Positions 56,967 to 64,000 of a DNA stretch of 64,000 bases are shown one piece after another. The stretch spans positions 2,480,001 to 2,544,000 of the forward strand of contig NZ_LT578417.1 of assembly GCF_900088535.1 (NCBI RefSeq), in the 5' to 3' direction. Under the pieces are notes generated by a model. The model was not told the origin of the DNA. It did not search any database and worked only from the letters and a program-made list of their open reading frames with translations. Origin of the DNA: Cyanobium sp. NIES-981. GTDB lineage: Bacteria; Cyanobacteriota; Cyanobacteriia; PCC-6307; Cyanobiaceae. Made by a program: the position numbers and the translations under genes. Positions within the stretch are counted from its first letter, which is position 1. Every line of letters starts with the position of its first letter.

Positions 56967-58264
56967 ATGGAGCCAGAGGTCTCACCCCAAGCCCGCCACA
57001 TCCTCGTGGTGGGCTCGGGGGCAGGGAAAATGCCCTGGGCTGGGCCCTGGCCCGCAGCACCGGTGTGGAGCAGGTGTGGGTGAGCCCCGGTAACGGTGGC
57101 ACCGCCGAGCTGCCCGGCTGCCGGCAGCTCGGGGTGGGCGACAGCGATGCGGATGCCCTGGTGGAGGTGTGCCGCGAGCTGGCCATCGATCTGGTGGTGG
57201 TGGGTCCGGAGGGACCTCTGGCCGCCGGGCTCGCGGACCGGCTGCGCCAGGCCGGCGTGGCGGTGTTCGGGCCGGGGGCCGATGGAGCCCGCCTGGAGGC
57301 CAGCAAACAGTGGGCCAAGGCCCTGATGCGGCAGGCCGGGGTGCCGACGGCGGGCTTCTGGCCGGCCGACAGCCGCAGCCAGGCCCTCGCCATCCTCGAG
57401 GAGCAGGGCCGGCCGCTGGTGGTGAAGGCCGACGGGCTGGCCGCCGGCAAGGGGGTCACCGTGGCGGAGACCCTGGCGGAGGCCCGCGATGCCATCGAGG
57501 AGATCTTCGCGGGCCGCTTCGGCAGCGGCGCCTCCCTGGTGCTGGAGGAGCGCACCCACGGGCCTGAGGTGTCGGTGTTCGCCCTCACCGATGGCCAGCG
57601 CCTGGTGCTCCTGCCCCCGGCCCAGGACCACAAGCGGATCGGCGAGGGGGACACCGGTCCGAACACGGGGGGGATGGGGGCCTACGCACCCGCACCCCTG
57701 CTCGACCAGGACGGCCTGGAGCGGGTGCGGCGCGAGGTGCTGGAACCCACCCTGCACGCCCTCCAGGCGCGTGGCATCGATTACCGCGGCGTGCTCTACG
57801 CCGGGCTGATGCTGACGGACTCCGGCCCGAGCGTGATCGAGTTCAACTGCCGCTTCGGCGACCCGGAGTGCGAGACCCTCATGCCGCTGCTCGGGCCGGA
57901 GCTGGCGGCCGTGCTGTTCGCCTGTGCCCAGGGCCGGCTCGACGCCGCTCCTGCGCTCAGCATCCGCCGGGGCTGCAGCGCCTGTGTGATCCTCGCCGCG
58001 GAGGGCTATCCCGGCACGATCCGTCAGGGCGACCTTCTGCAGGGGGTGCAGCCCCCTGGCCCGGATCTGCAGATGTTCCACGCCGGCACCCGGCGCGAGG
58101 CGGACGGCAGCTGCGTCAGCAGCGGCGGCCGCGTGCTGGCGGTGGTGGCCCAGGCCGAGGATTTCGATGCGGCCTTCGATCGGGTCTATACCGGATTGGA
58201 GCAGGTGCGGTTCCGCGGCATGACCTACCGGCGAGACATCGGCCACCAGGTGCGAACGCGATGA
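56967..58264 (+). pseudogene. purD: purD, phosphoribosylamine-glycine ligase, with an apparent one-base frameshift near the 5' end
   Basis: From ATG 56967 the protein starts MEPEVSPQARHILVVGSG, the normal GARS N-terminus, but then reads nonsense and stops at 57083. The remaining 400 or so residues continue in another frame from ENALGWALARSTGVEQVWVS onward, with intact ATP-grasp motifs (VVKADGLAAGKGVTVAE, PAQDHKRIGEGDTGPNTGGM, EFNCRFGDPE). The shift falls in the run GGGGG at 57017-57021. With one extra G the junction would read VVGSGGRENALGW, matching the family's GGREHAL apart from Asn for His. PurD is needed for de novo purine synthesis, so a sequencing or assembly error is as likely as real loss. 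The stop overlaps nblS by ATGA. Confidence 0.85.
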
Positions 58265-60321
58265 ATGCCGATGGGATGAACCAGCCCTCCGGCAGCACCG
58301 GCACCCTGGCAGCCTGGCGCCAGGCCCTGGGCCGCTGGTGGGCGGAATTCAGCCTGCAGACCAAGCTGCTGGCGGTGGCCACCCTGGTGGTGAGCCTGCT
58401 GATGACGGGCATCACCTTCTTTGCACTCAATGGCATCCAGCGGGATGCCCGCATGAGCGACACCCGCTACGCGCGGGATCTGGGCCTGCTGCTCTCCGCC
58501 AACGTCACGCCCCTGGTGGCGGAGGGGAATGACAGGGAACTGGCCTCGGTGGCCGAACGGTTCTGGCGCTCCAGCCGCAGCCTCCGCTACATCTTCTTCG
58601 CCGACCCTGACGGGGTCATCTACCTGGGCATTCCGATCGGCGGCACCTCCGGCAGCAGCGAGCTGCTGCTCAGCCGGCGACTGGAGCTGCCGCCGGACAT
58701 CCAGAAGCGGCCCGACAACCCCCTGATCCGGCAGCACCTCACGCCCGACGGCCAGGTGACGGACGTGTTCGTGCCGATGGTGAGTGAGGGCCGTTATTTC
58801 GGCGTGCTGGCCCTCGGCATCAACCCCAACGAAACCCTGCTCGCCAGTGCCGCCCTCACCCGGGAGGTGACCGTGGCCGTGTTCATCTCGATCTGGGTGC
58901 TGGTGATTCTGGGGGCCGTCTTCAATGCCCTCACGATCACCCAGCCGGTGAAGGAACTGCTGCGGGGTGTGCGGCAGGTGGCCGGCGGCAACTTCGGCGC
59001 CCGCATCGCCCTGCCGGTGGGCGGGGAGCTGGGCGAACTGCTGGAAGGCTTCAACGCGATGACCGCCGAACTGGAGGTGTACAAGGCGGCCAACATCGAG
59101 GAGCTCACCGCCGCCCAGGTGAAGCAGGAATCCCTGATCGCCACCATGGCCGATGGCGCCGTTCTGCTCGACGCGAGCGGAGCCATCGTGCTGGCCAACC
59201 CCACGGCCCGCCGGCTGTTCCGCTGGGAGGGCCGCAAGCTGGAAGGGCAGGAGCTGATCAGCGAGCTGCCGGAAAGGCTGGCGATTGAACTCCACTCCGC
59301 GCTGGACAACGTGATGAGCGGCCAGCAGGAAGCCGCCGATGTGCGCTGCAACGTGGGAGAACCGCCCCGCACCCTGCGCATCGTGCTGCAACCCGTGCGC
59401 GATGCCAGTGGTGAATCCCTCAAGGGCATCGCCATGACCGTTCAGGACCTCACCCGGGAGGTGGAGCTCAACGCGGCCCAGAGCCGTTTCATCAGCAACG
59501 TGTCCCACGAACTGCGCACGCCGCTGTTCAACATCAAGAGCTACGTGGAAACCCTCCACGATCTGGGCGATCAGCTCTCTGAGGAAGAAAAAAAGGAATT
59601 CCTGGGCATTGCCAATGCCGAAACCGACCGGCTCACCCGGCTGGTGAACGATGTGCTCGACCTGTCCCGCCTGGAATCGGAACGTGCCTGGAGTTTTGAC
59701 CCCCTCGAGGTGGGCCCCGCCATCGAACAGACCCTCCGGACCTACCGGCTCAATGCCGAGGACAAGGGGGTGAAGCTGGTGTTCGAGTGCGAGGAACCAC
59801 TGCCGGTGGTGCTGGGCAACTGGGATCTGCTGCTGCAGGTGTTCGACAACCTGGTGGGCAATGCCCTGAAGTTCACCCCGGAAGGGGGCCAGATCGTGTT
59901 GCGGGCCTACCCCTGGCCCGACCTCTGCCTGATCAATCCCGATGCCCTGCCCAGTGAGGACCTGCCGCGCTGTGACCTCAGTTCACCCCTGCCGCGCCTG
60001 AGGATCGAGATCAGCGACAGCGGCTGCGGCATCTCGGAAGCCGATCAGGACCGCATCTTCGAGCGTTTCTTCCGGGTGGAGAACGCCGTGCACTTTGAAG
60101 CCGGCACGGGCCTGGGCCTTTCGATCGTGCGCGGCATCCTCGACAAGCATGGCACCCAGATCCGCATGGCCAGCGAACCCGGGATCGGCACAAGTTTCTG
60201 GTTCGATCTCCCCCTCGAAGATTCAGACCAGGATGAGCTGCGGCTGACGGCCGAACGGCGGGCCGAGCCTGCCGCCATGGCCACCAGCAGCGCGTTAGCT
60301 GACAGCTCGATCAGCCGCTGA
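58261..60321 (+). CDS. nblS: NblS/Hik33-type sensor histidine kinase
   Basis: A 686-residue membrane kinase that senses high light and other stress and, in cyanobacteria, signals through RpaB/NblR-type regulators. Two membrane spans (about 37-57 and 203-222) bound a periplasmic sensor. HAMP (PVKELLRGVRQVAGGNFG) and PAS (EESLIATMADGAVLLDASGA-like) domains follow. The H-box has His416 in FISNVSHELRTPLFNIKS. ATP-binding blocks are NLVGNALKFTPEGG, ISDSGCGI, and GTGLGLSIV. ATG 58261 overlaps the purD stop, so the two genes should be co-expressed. Confidence 0.93.
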   Translation: MNADGMNQPSGSTGTLAAWRQALGRWWAEFSLQTKLLAVATLVVSLLMTGITFFALNGIQRDARMSDTRYARDLGLLLSANVTPLVAEGNDRELASVAERFWRSSRSLRYIFFADPDGVIYLGIPIGGTSGSSELLLSRRLELPPDIQKRPDNPLIRQHLTPDGQVTDVFVPMVSEGRYFGVLALGINPNETLLASAALTREVTVAVFISIWVLVILGAVFNALTITQPVKELLRGVRQVAGGNFGARIALPVGGELGELLEGFNAMTAELEVYKAANIEELTAAQVKQESLIATMADGAVLLDASGAIVLANPTARRLFRWEGRKLEGQELISELPERLAIELHSALDNVMSGQQEAADVRCNVGEPPRTLRIVLQPVRDASGESLKGIAMTVQDLTREVELNAAQSRFISNVSHELRTPLFNIKSYVETLHDLGDQLSEEEKKEFLGIANAETDRLTRLVNDVLDLSRLESERAWSFDPLEVGPAIEQTLRTYRLNAEDKGVKLVFECEEPLPVVLGNWDLLLQVFDNLVGNALKFTPEGGQIVLRAYPWPDLCLINPDALPSEDLPRCDLSSPLPRLRIEISDSGCGISEADQDRIFERFFRVENAVHFEAGTGLGLSIVRGILDKHGTQIRMASEPGIGTSFWFDLPLEDSDQDELRLTAERRAEPAAMATSSALADSSISR

Positions 60322-60370
60322 CAACAGCCCTGACGACAGCCACTGACGAGTGAAGCGAGTGCAGCGCCGA

Positions 60371-61909
60371 TCAGCGCTCATCGGCCACCCCACGCACGAT
60401 CCGGGAGAGCTCACTGCGCTCGTCGGTGGTAACCCGGTGGGGCACCCCACTGATGATGCGCTCGAAATTGGAGAAGGAATCCTTGATCTCCGGGCCATTG
60501 CCTGTGATCACGAATTCACGGATGCCCTTGTCATGCCAGGAGCCCCGCATCTTGAACACATTGAGAGCACGGGCCATTTCGCCACGGATCTCCACATACT
60601 GAAGCAGCAGGATTGTATCGGTGATCGTTGATATATGGGAGTCGGTGATTGAATGACTCCCCATGAACTCCTCTGATGTATTCGTGAAGAAACCAGCAAT
60701 CTCTTCCTGCTTGGCATAGCCGGTGACACCGATCACGAACTGCCGGAAAGCATTGTGGCTCACCCCCCGCGCCAGAGCACTGAGGGAGTCGATGGCCATT
60801 CTGGAGGGCTTGAACTGGCTGATCTCCGTCTTGATGATCTGGAGGTGATCCTCAAGTCCGGTGGACTCTGGATAGGCGCAGATGAACTTGAGCAGACCAT
60901 CCTGCTCCATCTGCTCGAAGTCAATCCCCCAGCTGGTGGCGTTCCGCAGCAGCTGGGCCCGGGATTCCTCATAGGCGAAGAGGATGGCACGCTGCTTGCT
61001 GCGGCAGGCATCTTCGACGAACTTGGAGACCAGCAGGGTCTTGCCTGTGCCTGTGGCACCCGTGGCCAGAATGATGGAGTCCTTGAAGAAACCACCGCCG
61101 CACATCTCATCGAGCTTGGGCACACCCGAACTGATCCGGACGTTGGACGATCGCTGGGTCAGCCGCATGGCACCCAAGGGGAACACACTCATGCCATGGC
61201 TTCCCATCGTGAACGGGAATTCGCCTTTCATGTGGGTGGTGCCCCGCAGCTTGAGAATCTCCACAGTGCGCCGTCTGCGCTCTCCCTCCAGAACATTGCG
61301 CAAGATCACAACGTTGTCAGAGACAAATTCCTCAACGCCATACCGAGCGATCGGCCCATACTCGTCAATGCGCTCAGTGGTCATCACCGTGGTGACACCG
61401 ATTTCCTTGAGCCTGGCAATCAAACGAAAGATTTCCCGGCGCACAACCGAAACGGCGTCGTACTGCTGAAATACAGCCGTGATCGAGTCAATGGCCACCC
61501 TGCGCGCTTTGTACTTACGGATGGCATAGTTGATCCGTTCGATCAAGCCAGACAGGTCAAAGCTCCCGGCAACATCCTGCCCATCCGGATCAGGAGAGGC
61601 ATCGAGAATAAACAGCTTATCCTGTTCAAGCATCTCCTGGAGATTCCAGCCAAAACTGGCAGCGTTGCGGAGAATATCCAGGGGAGACTCCTCAAAAGTC
61701 ACGAAAATCCCAGGCTCTTTGTACTGGCGAATCCCGTTGTAGAGGAAGTTCAACGAGAGCACCGTCTTGCCTGTTCCCGAGGTGCCACTGATCAGGGTGG
61801 AACGCCCGATCGGCAGGCCACCATGGCAGACATCATCAAAGCCCTCAATGCCCGTGGGCAGCTTCTGGACCTGCATCAAGGGATTCAATGGGGAACTGGG
61901 TTGCTGCAT
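60371..61909 (-). CDS. kaiC: Circadian clock ATPase/kinase KaiC
   Basis: A 512-residue double-RecA-fold ATPase forming the clock hexamer. Both Walker A loops are present: SGTSGTGKTVLS in CI (about 44) and ATGATGTGKTLLVS in CII (about 280). The CII phosphorylation pair is Ser427-Thr428 in SHISTITDTILL, equivalent to S431/T432 of S. elongatus. The A-loop end is ERIISGVPHRVTTDERSEL. It is last in a kaiA-kaiB-kaiC run on the minus strand and is convergent with nblS. Confidence 0.97.
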   Translation of the reverse strand: MQQPSSPLNPLMQVQKLPTGIEGFDDVCHGGLPIGRSTLISGTSGTGKTVLSLNFLYNGIRQYKEPGIFVTFEESPLDILRNAASFGWNLQEMLEQDKLFILDASPDPDGQDVAGSFDLSGLIERINYAIRKYKARRVAIDSITAVFQQYDAVSVVRREIFRLIARLKEIGVTTVMTTERIDEYGPIARYGVEEFVSDNVVILRNVLEGERRRRTVEILKLRGTTHMKGEFPFTMGSHGMSVFPLGAMRLTQRSSNVRISSGVPKLDEMCGGGFFKDSIILATGATGTGKTLLVSKFVEDACRSKQRAILFAYEESRAQLLRNATSWGIDFEQMEQDGLLKFICAYPESTGLEDHLQIIKTEISQFKPSRMAIDSLSALARGVSHNAFRQFVIGVTGYAKQEEIAGFFTNTSEEFMGSHSITDSHISTITDTILLLQYVEIRGEMARALNVFKMRGSWHDKGIREFVITGNGPEIKDSFSNFERIISGVPHRVTTDERSELSRIVRGVADER

Positions 61910-61956
61910 CGCCGTGGAACGAGAGGAAGAGAACAGGGAACGATCAGGCGCCGGGA

Positions 61957-62385
61957 TCAGACCGGAGGGTTGAGGCCATCAGCAGGGCGGGCTCCTTCAG
62001 CGGGGATGGGAGGAAGGCCGGGATCGGAGTCTGAAGCTCCCCCCGCCGCTTGGCCCTGGGCAGATTGGAGCTGGTCCTCGAAGTCGGCATCATCCGTGAG
62101 CTCGTCGTAGAGAAGATCGAGGCCGATCAGAACGCGTTCACGGTCACTCAGATCCCCGATGATGCGACGCACGGGCGGAGGCAGGATCTTGGTGAGGGTA
62201 GGGGTGGCAAGAATCTTGTCCTCTTCTGCAAGCTGGGGGTTGACCAGGACATCAATCACTTTGAGAGCATAAACACCTTTGAACTCCGTGTCCAGGATGT
62301 TACGCAGAGTTTTCAGCGCGCGCATCGAGTTGGGCGTATTTCCAGCCACATAGAGCTTGAGAATGTAGGTTTTACGTGGGGACAT
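61957..62385 (-). CDS. kaiB: Circadian clock protein KaiB with C-terminal extension
   Basis: From ATG 62385, [20 protein letters not shown] begins a normal KaiB core of about 100 residues ([32 protein letters not shown]). KaiB competes with the kinase SasA for KaiC and sequesters KaiA. Here the protein is 142 residues, the last about 40 being acidic and Gly/Pro/Ala-rich ([17 protein letters not shown]). The extension is disordered-looking. It is 47 bp from kaiC. Confidence 0.95.
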   Translation of the reverse strand: MSPRKTYILKLYVAGNTPNSMRALKTLRNILDTEFKGVYALKVIDVLVNPQLAEEDKILATPTLTKILPPPVRRIIGDLSDRERVLIGLDLLYDELTDDADFEDQLQSAQGQAAGGASDSDPGLPPIPAEGARPADGLNPPV

Positions 62386-62404
62386 GGATGTTGGAAGCCT
62401 GGGT

Positions 62405-63292
62405 TCAAGTGGAAGAAGAAAAGCGCACGAGCGGCACGTCGGGAGGTATGGAGCGCCGATACATCTCACAGAGATGGGCCATCACATCCAACAAGGCCAG
62501 GCGATAATCCTGAAGAAAGTCCGTCTTGCGCCCCTCCAAGCGCAGCCGATCGGAGAAGGACTCGATCATATCCATGTGAATCTGAACAGCGGTGGTGATC
62601 GAAAGATCGCTGAAGAAGGCCGTGTTAACAAAACTCTCGAGGGCCTGGTTGGCTGCCGAAGGGTTACGGAAGTAATTGAGCAGAAGATCGCGATAACTCC
62701 GCTCCAACGAACGTCGGAGTTCGTTCTGCTCCTTCAGCGGCAGGTTGCGCAGGAAGCGGGAGGGGTCCCGCTTGTAGAAAACTCCAAGCAGGCCGAGCCG
62801 TTCCTTGAGCCGATCATCCAACCTCCAGGGGATCGGTAACGGGGCCGCGCTGGGCTCGGTTGCCCCACCACCGTCCTCCCCAGCACCAACCCCACCGGGG
62901 GTGCCGGGTCCATCACCCACGCTCATCACCCCCTGACGCAGAAAACGGGACACGGCCGCATCGAGGCTGTAGGGCAGCTGCTCGAGCTGATCGCGGGGCA
63001 GGCGCACCTCGGCCCCATGGACGGTCACCTCGCCCGTCACCGCCCCGATCACCACGGCGGGGAGCACAAGCCCCCGCTGACTCAGGCCGGCGAACACGCT
63101 GGGATCGACGGCGCCCTCCTCGATGAGCAGGGCGTCGAAGTCCTCCCGCAACCGCTCAAGGGCTGCCCCAGGCTCGTCGCTGGGATCGACAGGGACAAGG
63201 GCGTACCGCCCCCCTGCCAGCCAACGGGCGACGGCGGCCTGCAGCGCGGGGTCATGGACGAGGGAGGCAACGGTGAGGACCGATTCGGGCAT
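62405..63292 (-). CDS. kaiA: Circadian clock protein KaiA
   Basis: A 295-residue activator of KaiC autophosphorylation. The N-terminal pseudo-receiver (to about 130) lacks the phosphoacceptor chemistry. A Gly/Pro/Ala linker follows, and the C-terminal four-helix dimer domain reads [18 protein letters not shown] and [16 protein letters not shown], with the KaiC-binding helices complete at [17 protein letters not shown]. Full length, unlike the truncated or lost kaiA of Prochlorococcus. First gene of the kai run, divergent from rplU. Confidence 0.95.
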   Translation of the reverse strand: MPESVLTVASLVHDPALQAAVARWLAGGRYALVPVDPSDEPGAALERLREDFDALLIEEGAVDPSVFAGLSQRGLVLPAVVIGAVTGEVTVHGAEVRLPRDQLEQLPYSLDAAVSRFLRQGVMSVGDGPGTPGGVGAGEDGGGATEPSAAPLPIPWRLDDRLKERLGLLGVFYKRDPSRFLRNLPLKEQNELRRSLERSYRDLLLNYFRNPSAANQALESFVNTAFFSDLSITTAVQIHMDMIESFSDRLRLEGRKTDFLQDYRLALLDVMAHLCEMYRRSIPPDVPLVRFSSST

Positions 63293-63468
63293 GGAACAGC
63301 CCCGCCGGCGTGGACTGGCCGGCGGAGACGTGCCCCAATGTTGACGAAAGGCCGGTTGAAATCGGAGGATTTGCCATTGTCTTTCGATTGTGAGCCAGGC
63401 GTAATCGGCTGCCCGGCGGATCCCCGCGATCCGTCAACGGGCCGCCAGCCTGTCCACGCCCCCTTGTC
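63293..63468. other. Divergent kaiA/rplU intergenic region
   Basis: 176 bp that must contain the promoters of kaiABC and rplU-rpmA. The central part (about 63335-63400) is AT-richer than its surroundings. I could not single out a clear -35/-10 pair. Confidence 0.5.
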
Positions 63469-63852
63469 ATGACCCAGAGCTCCCCCTCTCCCAGCGGCAC
63501 CACCAGCCCTGCGGCGACTGGTCCCTTCGCCATCGTCGAGGCCTCCGGCCAGCAGTTCTGGCTGCAGCCCAACCGCTACTACGACCTGGACCGGATCGCC
63601 GCCGGGGTGGATGACACCGTGACCCTCGAGAACGTGCTGCTCGTCAACGACGGCGAGGCCACCACCCTCGGCCAGCCCTACGTGAGCGGCGCCAGCGTGG
63701 AACTCAAGGTGATGGCCCACCGGCGGGGGCCGAAGGTGATCGTCTACAAGATGCGCCCCAAGAAGAAGACGCGCCGCAAGAACGGCCACCGCCAGGAGCT
63801 CACCCGCGTGATGGTGCAGGCCATCACCCTGGGCGGCAAGCCTCTGGCCTGA
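63469..63852 (+). CDS. rplU: 50S ribosomal protein L21
   Basis: A 127-residue protein: after an N-terminal Ser/Pro/Thr-rich stretch of about 20 residues the L21 core starts at [58 protein letters not shown] (shown in part) is the RNA-binding basic region. It is 100 bp upstream of rpmA, the usual neighbour. Confidence 0.95.
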   Translation: MTQSSPSPSGTTSPAATGPFAIVEASGQQFWLQPNRYYDLDRIAAGVDDTVTLENVLLVNDGEATTLGQPYVSGASVELKVMAHRRGPKVIVYKMRPKKKTRRKNGHRQELTRVMVQAITLGGKPLA

Positions 63853-63952
63853 GGCGGCCCCAGTTCCCGGGGCAGCAGCCGGCAGCCACCCACCGCCACC
63901 GGTTCAAGTCCGGCAGAATTCTCCCCTTCACCCCCCTCTCCATTTCCTCACC

Positions 63953-64000
63953 ATGGCCCACAAGAAAGGCACAGGCTCCACCCGCAACGGCCGCGACTCC
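63953..64000 (+). CDS. rpmA: 50S ribosomal protein L27 (truncated by window end)
   Basis: ATG 63953 opens MAHKKGTGSTRNGRDS, the canonical L27 N-terminus. Only 16 codons are inside the window. Order rplU-rpmA is conserved in bacteria. Confidence 0.93.
   Translation, partial: MAHKKGTGSTRNGRDS

Noticed and set aside
57012-57034. Programmed -1 ribosomal frameshift in purD
   Set aside because: In the original frame the codons are TCG GGG GCA GGG AAA, which do not give an X-XXY-YYZ slippery site with good re-pairing, and no clear downstream stem was identified. Kept only as a remote option.

Overview
The window is a gene-dense, GC-rich stretch of a cyanobacterial chromosome. Several independent markers support this: a complete kaiA-kaiB-kaiC clock cluster beside rplU-rpmA, an orange carotenoid protein with its ketolase and fluorescence recovery protein, an NblS/Hik33-type sensor kinase, a DgdA-like galactolipid glycosyltransferase, and several families largely confined to cyanobacteria (DUF1825, DUF3122, DUF3721, light-repressed long HPF). 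High GC, tight spacing, frequent ATGA/GTGA stop-start overlaps and GTG/TTG starts fit a Cyanobium/Synechococcus-type picocyanobacterium. The species cannot be read from the sequence alone.

Layout. 1-4.9 kb: end of a GNAT gene, then a 1210-residue repeat protein with a C-terminal Hint domain. 5-10.1 kb: GH116 glycosidase, DUF3122 lipoprotein-like gene, ribD and an MscS channel in a run of overlaps. 10.1-15.5 kb: an SRAP/Nif11/DUF427 minus-strand operon, then ftsH, argF, lexA and tRNA-Ala(GGC). 15.5-18.5 kb: a MerR regulator divergent from a DUF305/DUF3721/PepSY-TM set that looks like a copper or heavy-metal module, followed by a Nif11-like short peptide gene and a poorly coding stretch. 18.7-20.9 kb: ocp-crtW-frp photoprotection operon. 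20.9-22.5 kb: a small M10-like metalloprotease with an IS481-family element inserted next to its start. 22.6-29.6 kb: mixed housekeeping (cNMP-binding protein, DUF1499, pdxH, TPMT-like methyltransferase, type II peroxiredoxin, lnt, FKBP, Fe-SOD).

29.6-36.2 kb: minus-strand queA, pyruvate dehydrogenase E2, YlqD, acyl-CoA/ACP synthetase and lipB, then plus-strand hpf, deoC, recO, an MFS transporter and a dgdA-like gene up to 40.3 kb. 40.3-44.2 kb: acyltransferase, pyrF, tyrS, DUF1825. 44.4-48.3 kb: an atypical LuxR-type regulator, HhH protein, GIY-YIG protein, pepA and a small membrane protein. 48.3-56.8 kb: an envelope run on the minus strand, purC-bamA/omp85-lpxC-fabZ-lpxA-lpxB-msrA, which joins the first lipid A steps to the outer-membrane assembly protein. 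57-60.3 kb: purD (with an apparent one-base deletion) overlapping nblS. 60.4-64 kb: kaiC, kaiB, kaiA on the minus strand, divergent from rplU-rpmA.

Most notable observations: the purD frameshift in a G run; the 1251-bp internal duplication of the FG-GAP/Hint gene; the complete three-gene OCP module; the MerR operator with a 19-bp spacer; the IS481 copy flanked by CTAG; short tandem duplications that copy the 3' ends of two genes including their stop codons; and a Nif11-like peptide ending in a double-glycine and short tail.
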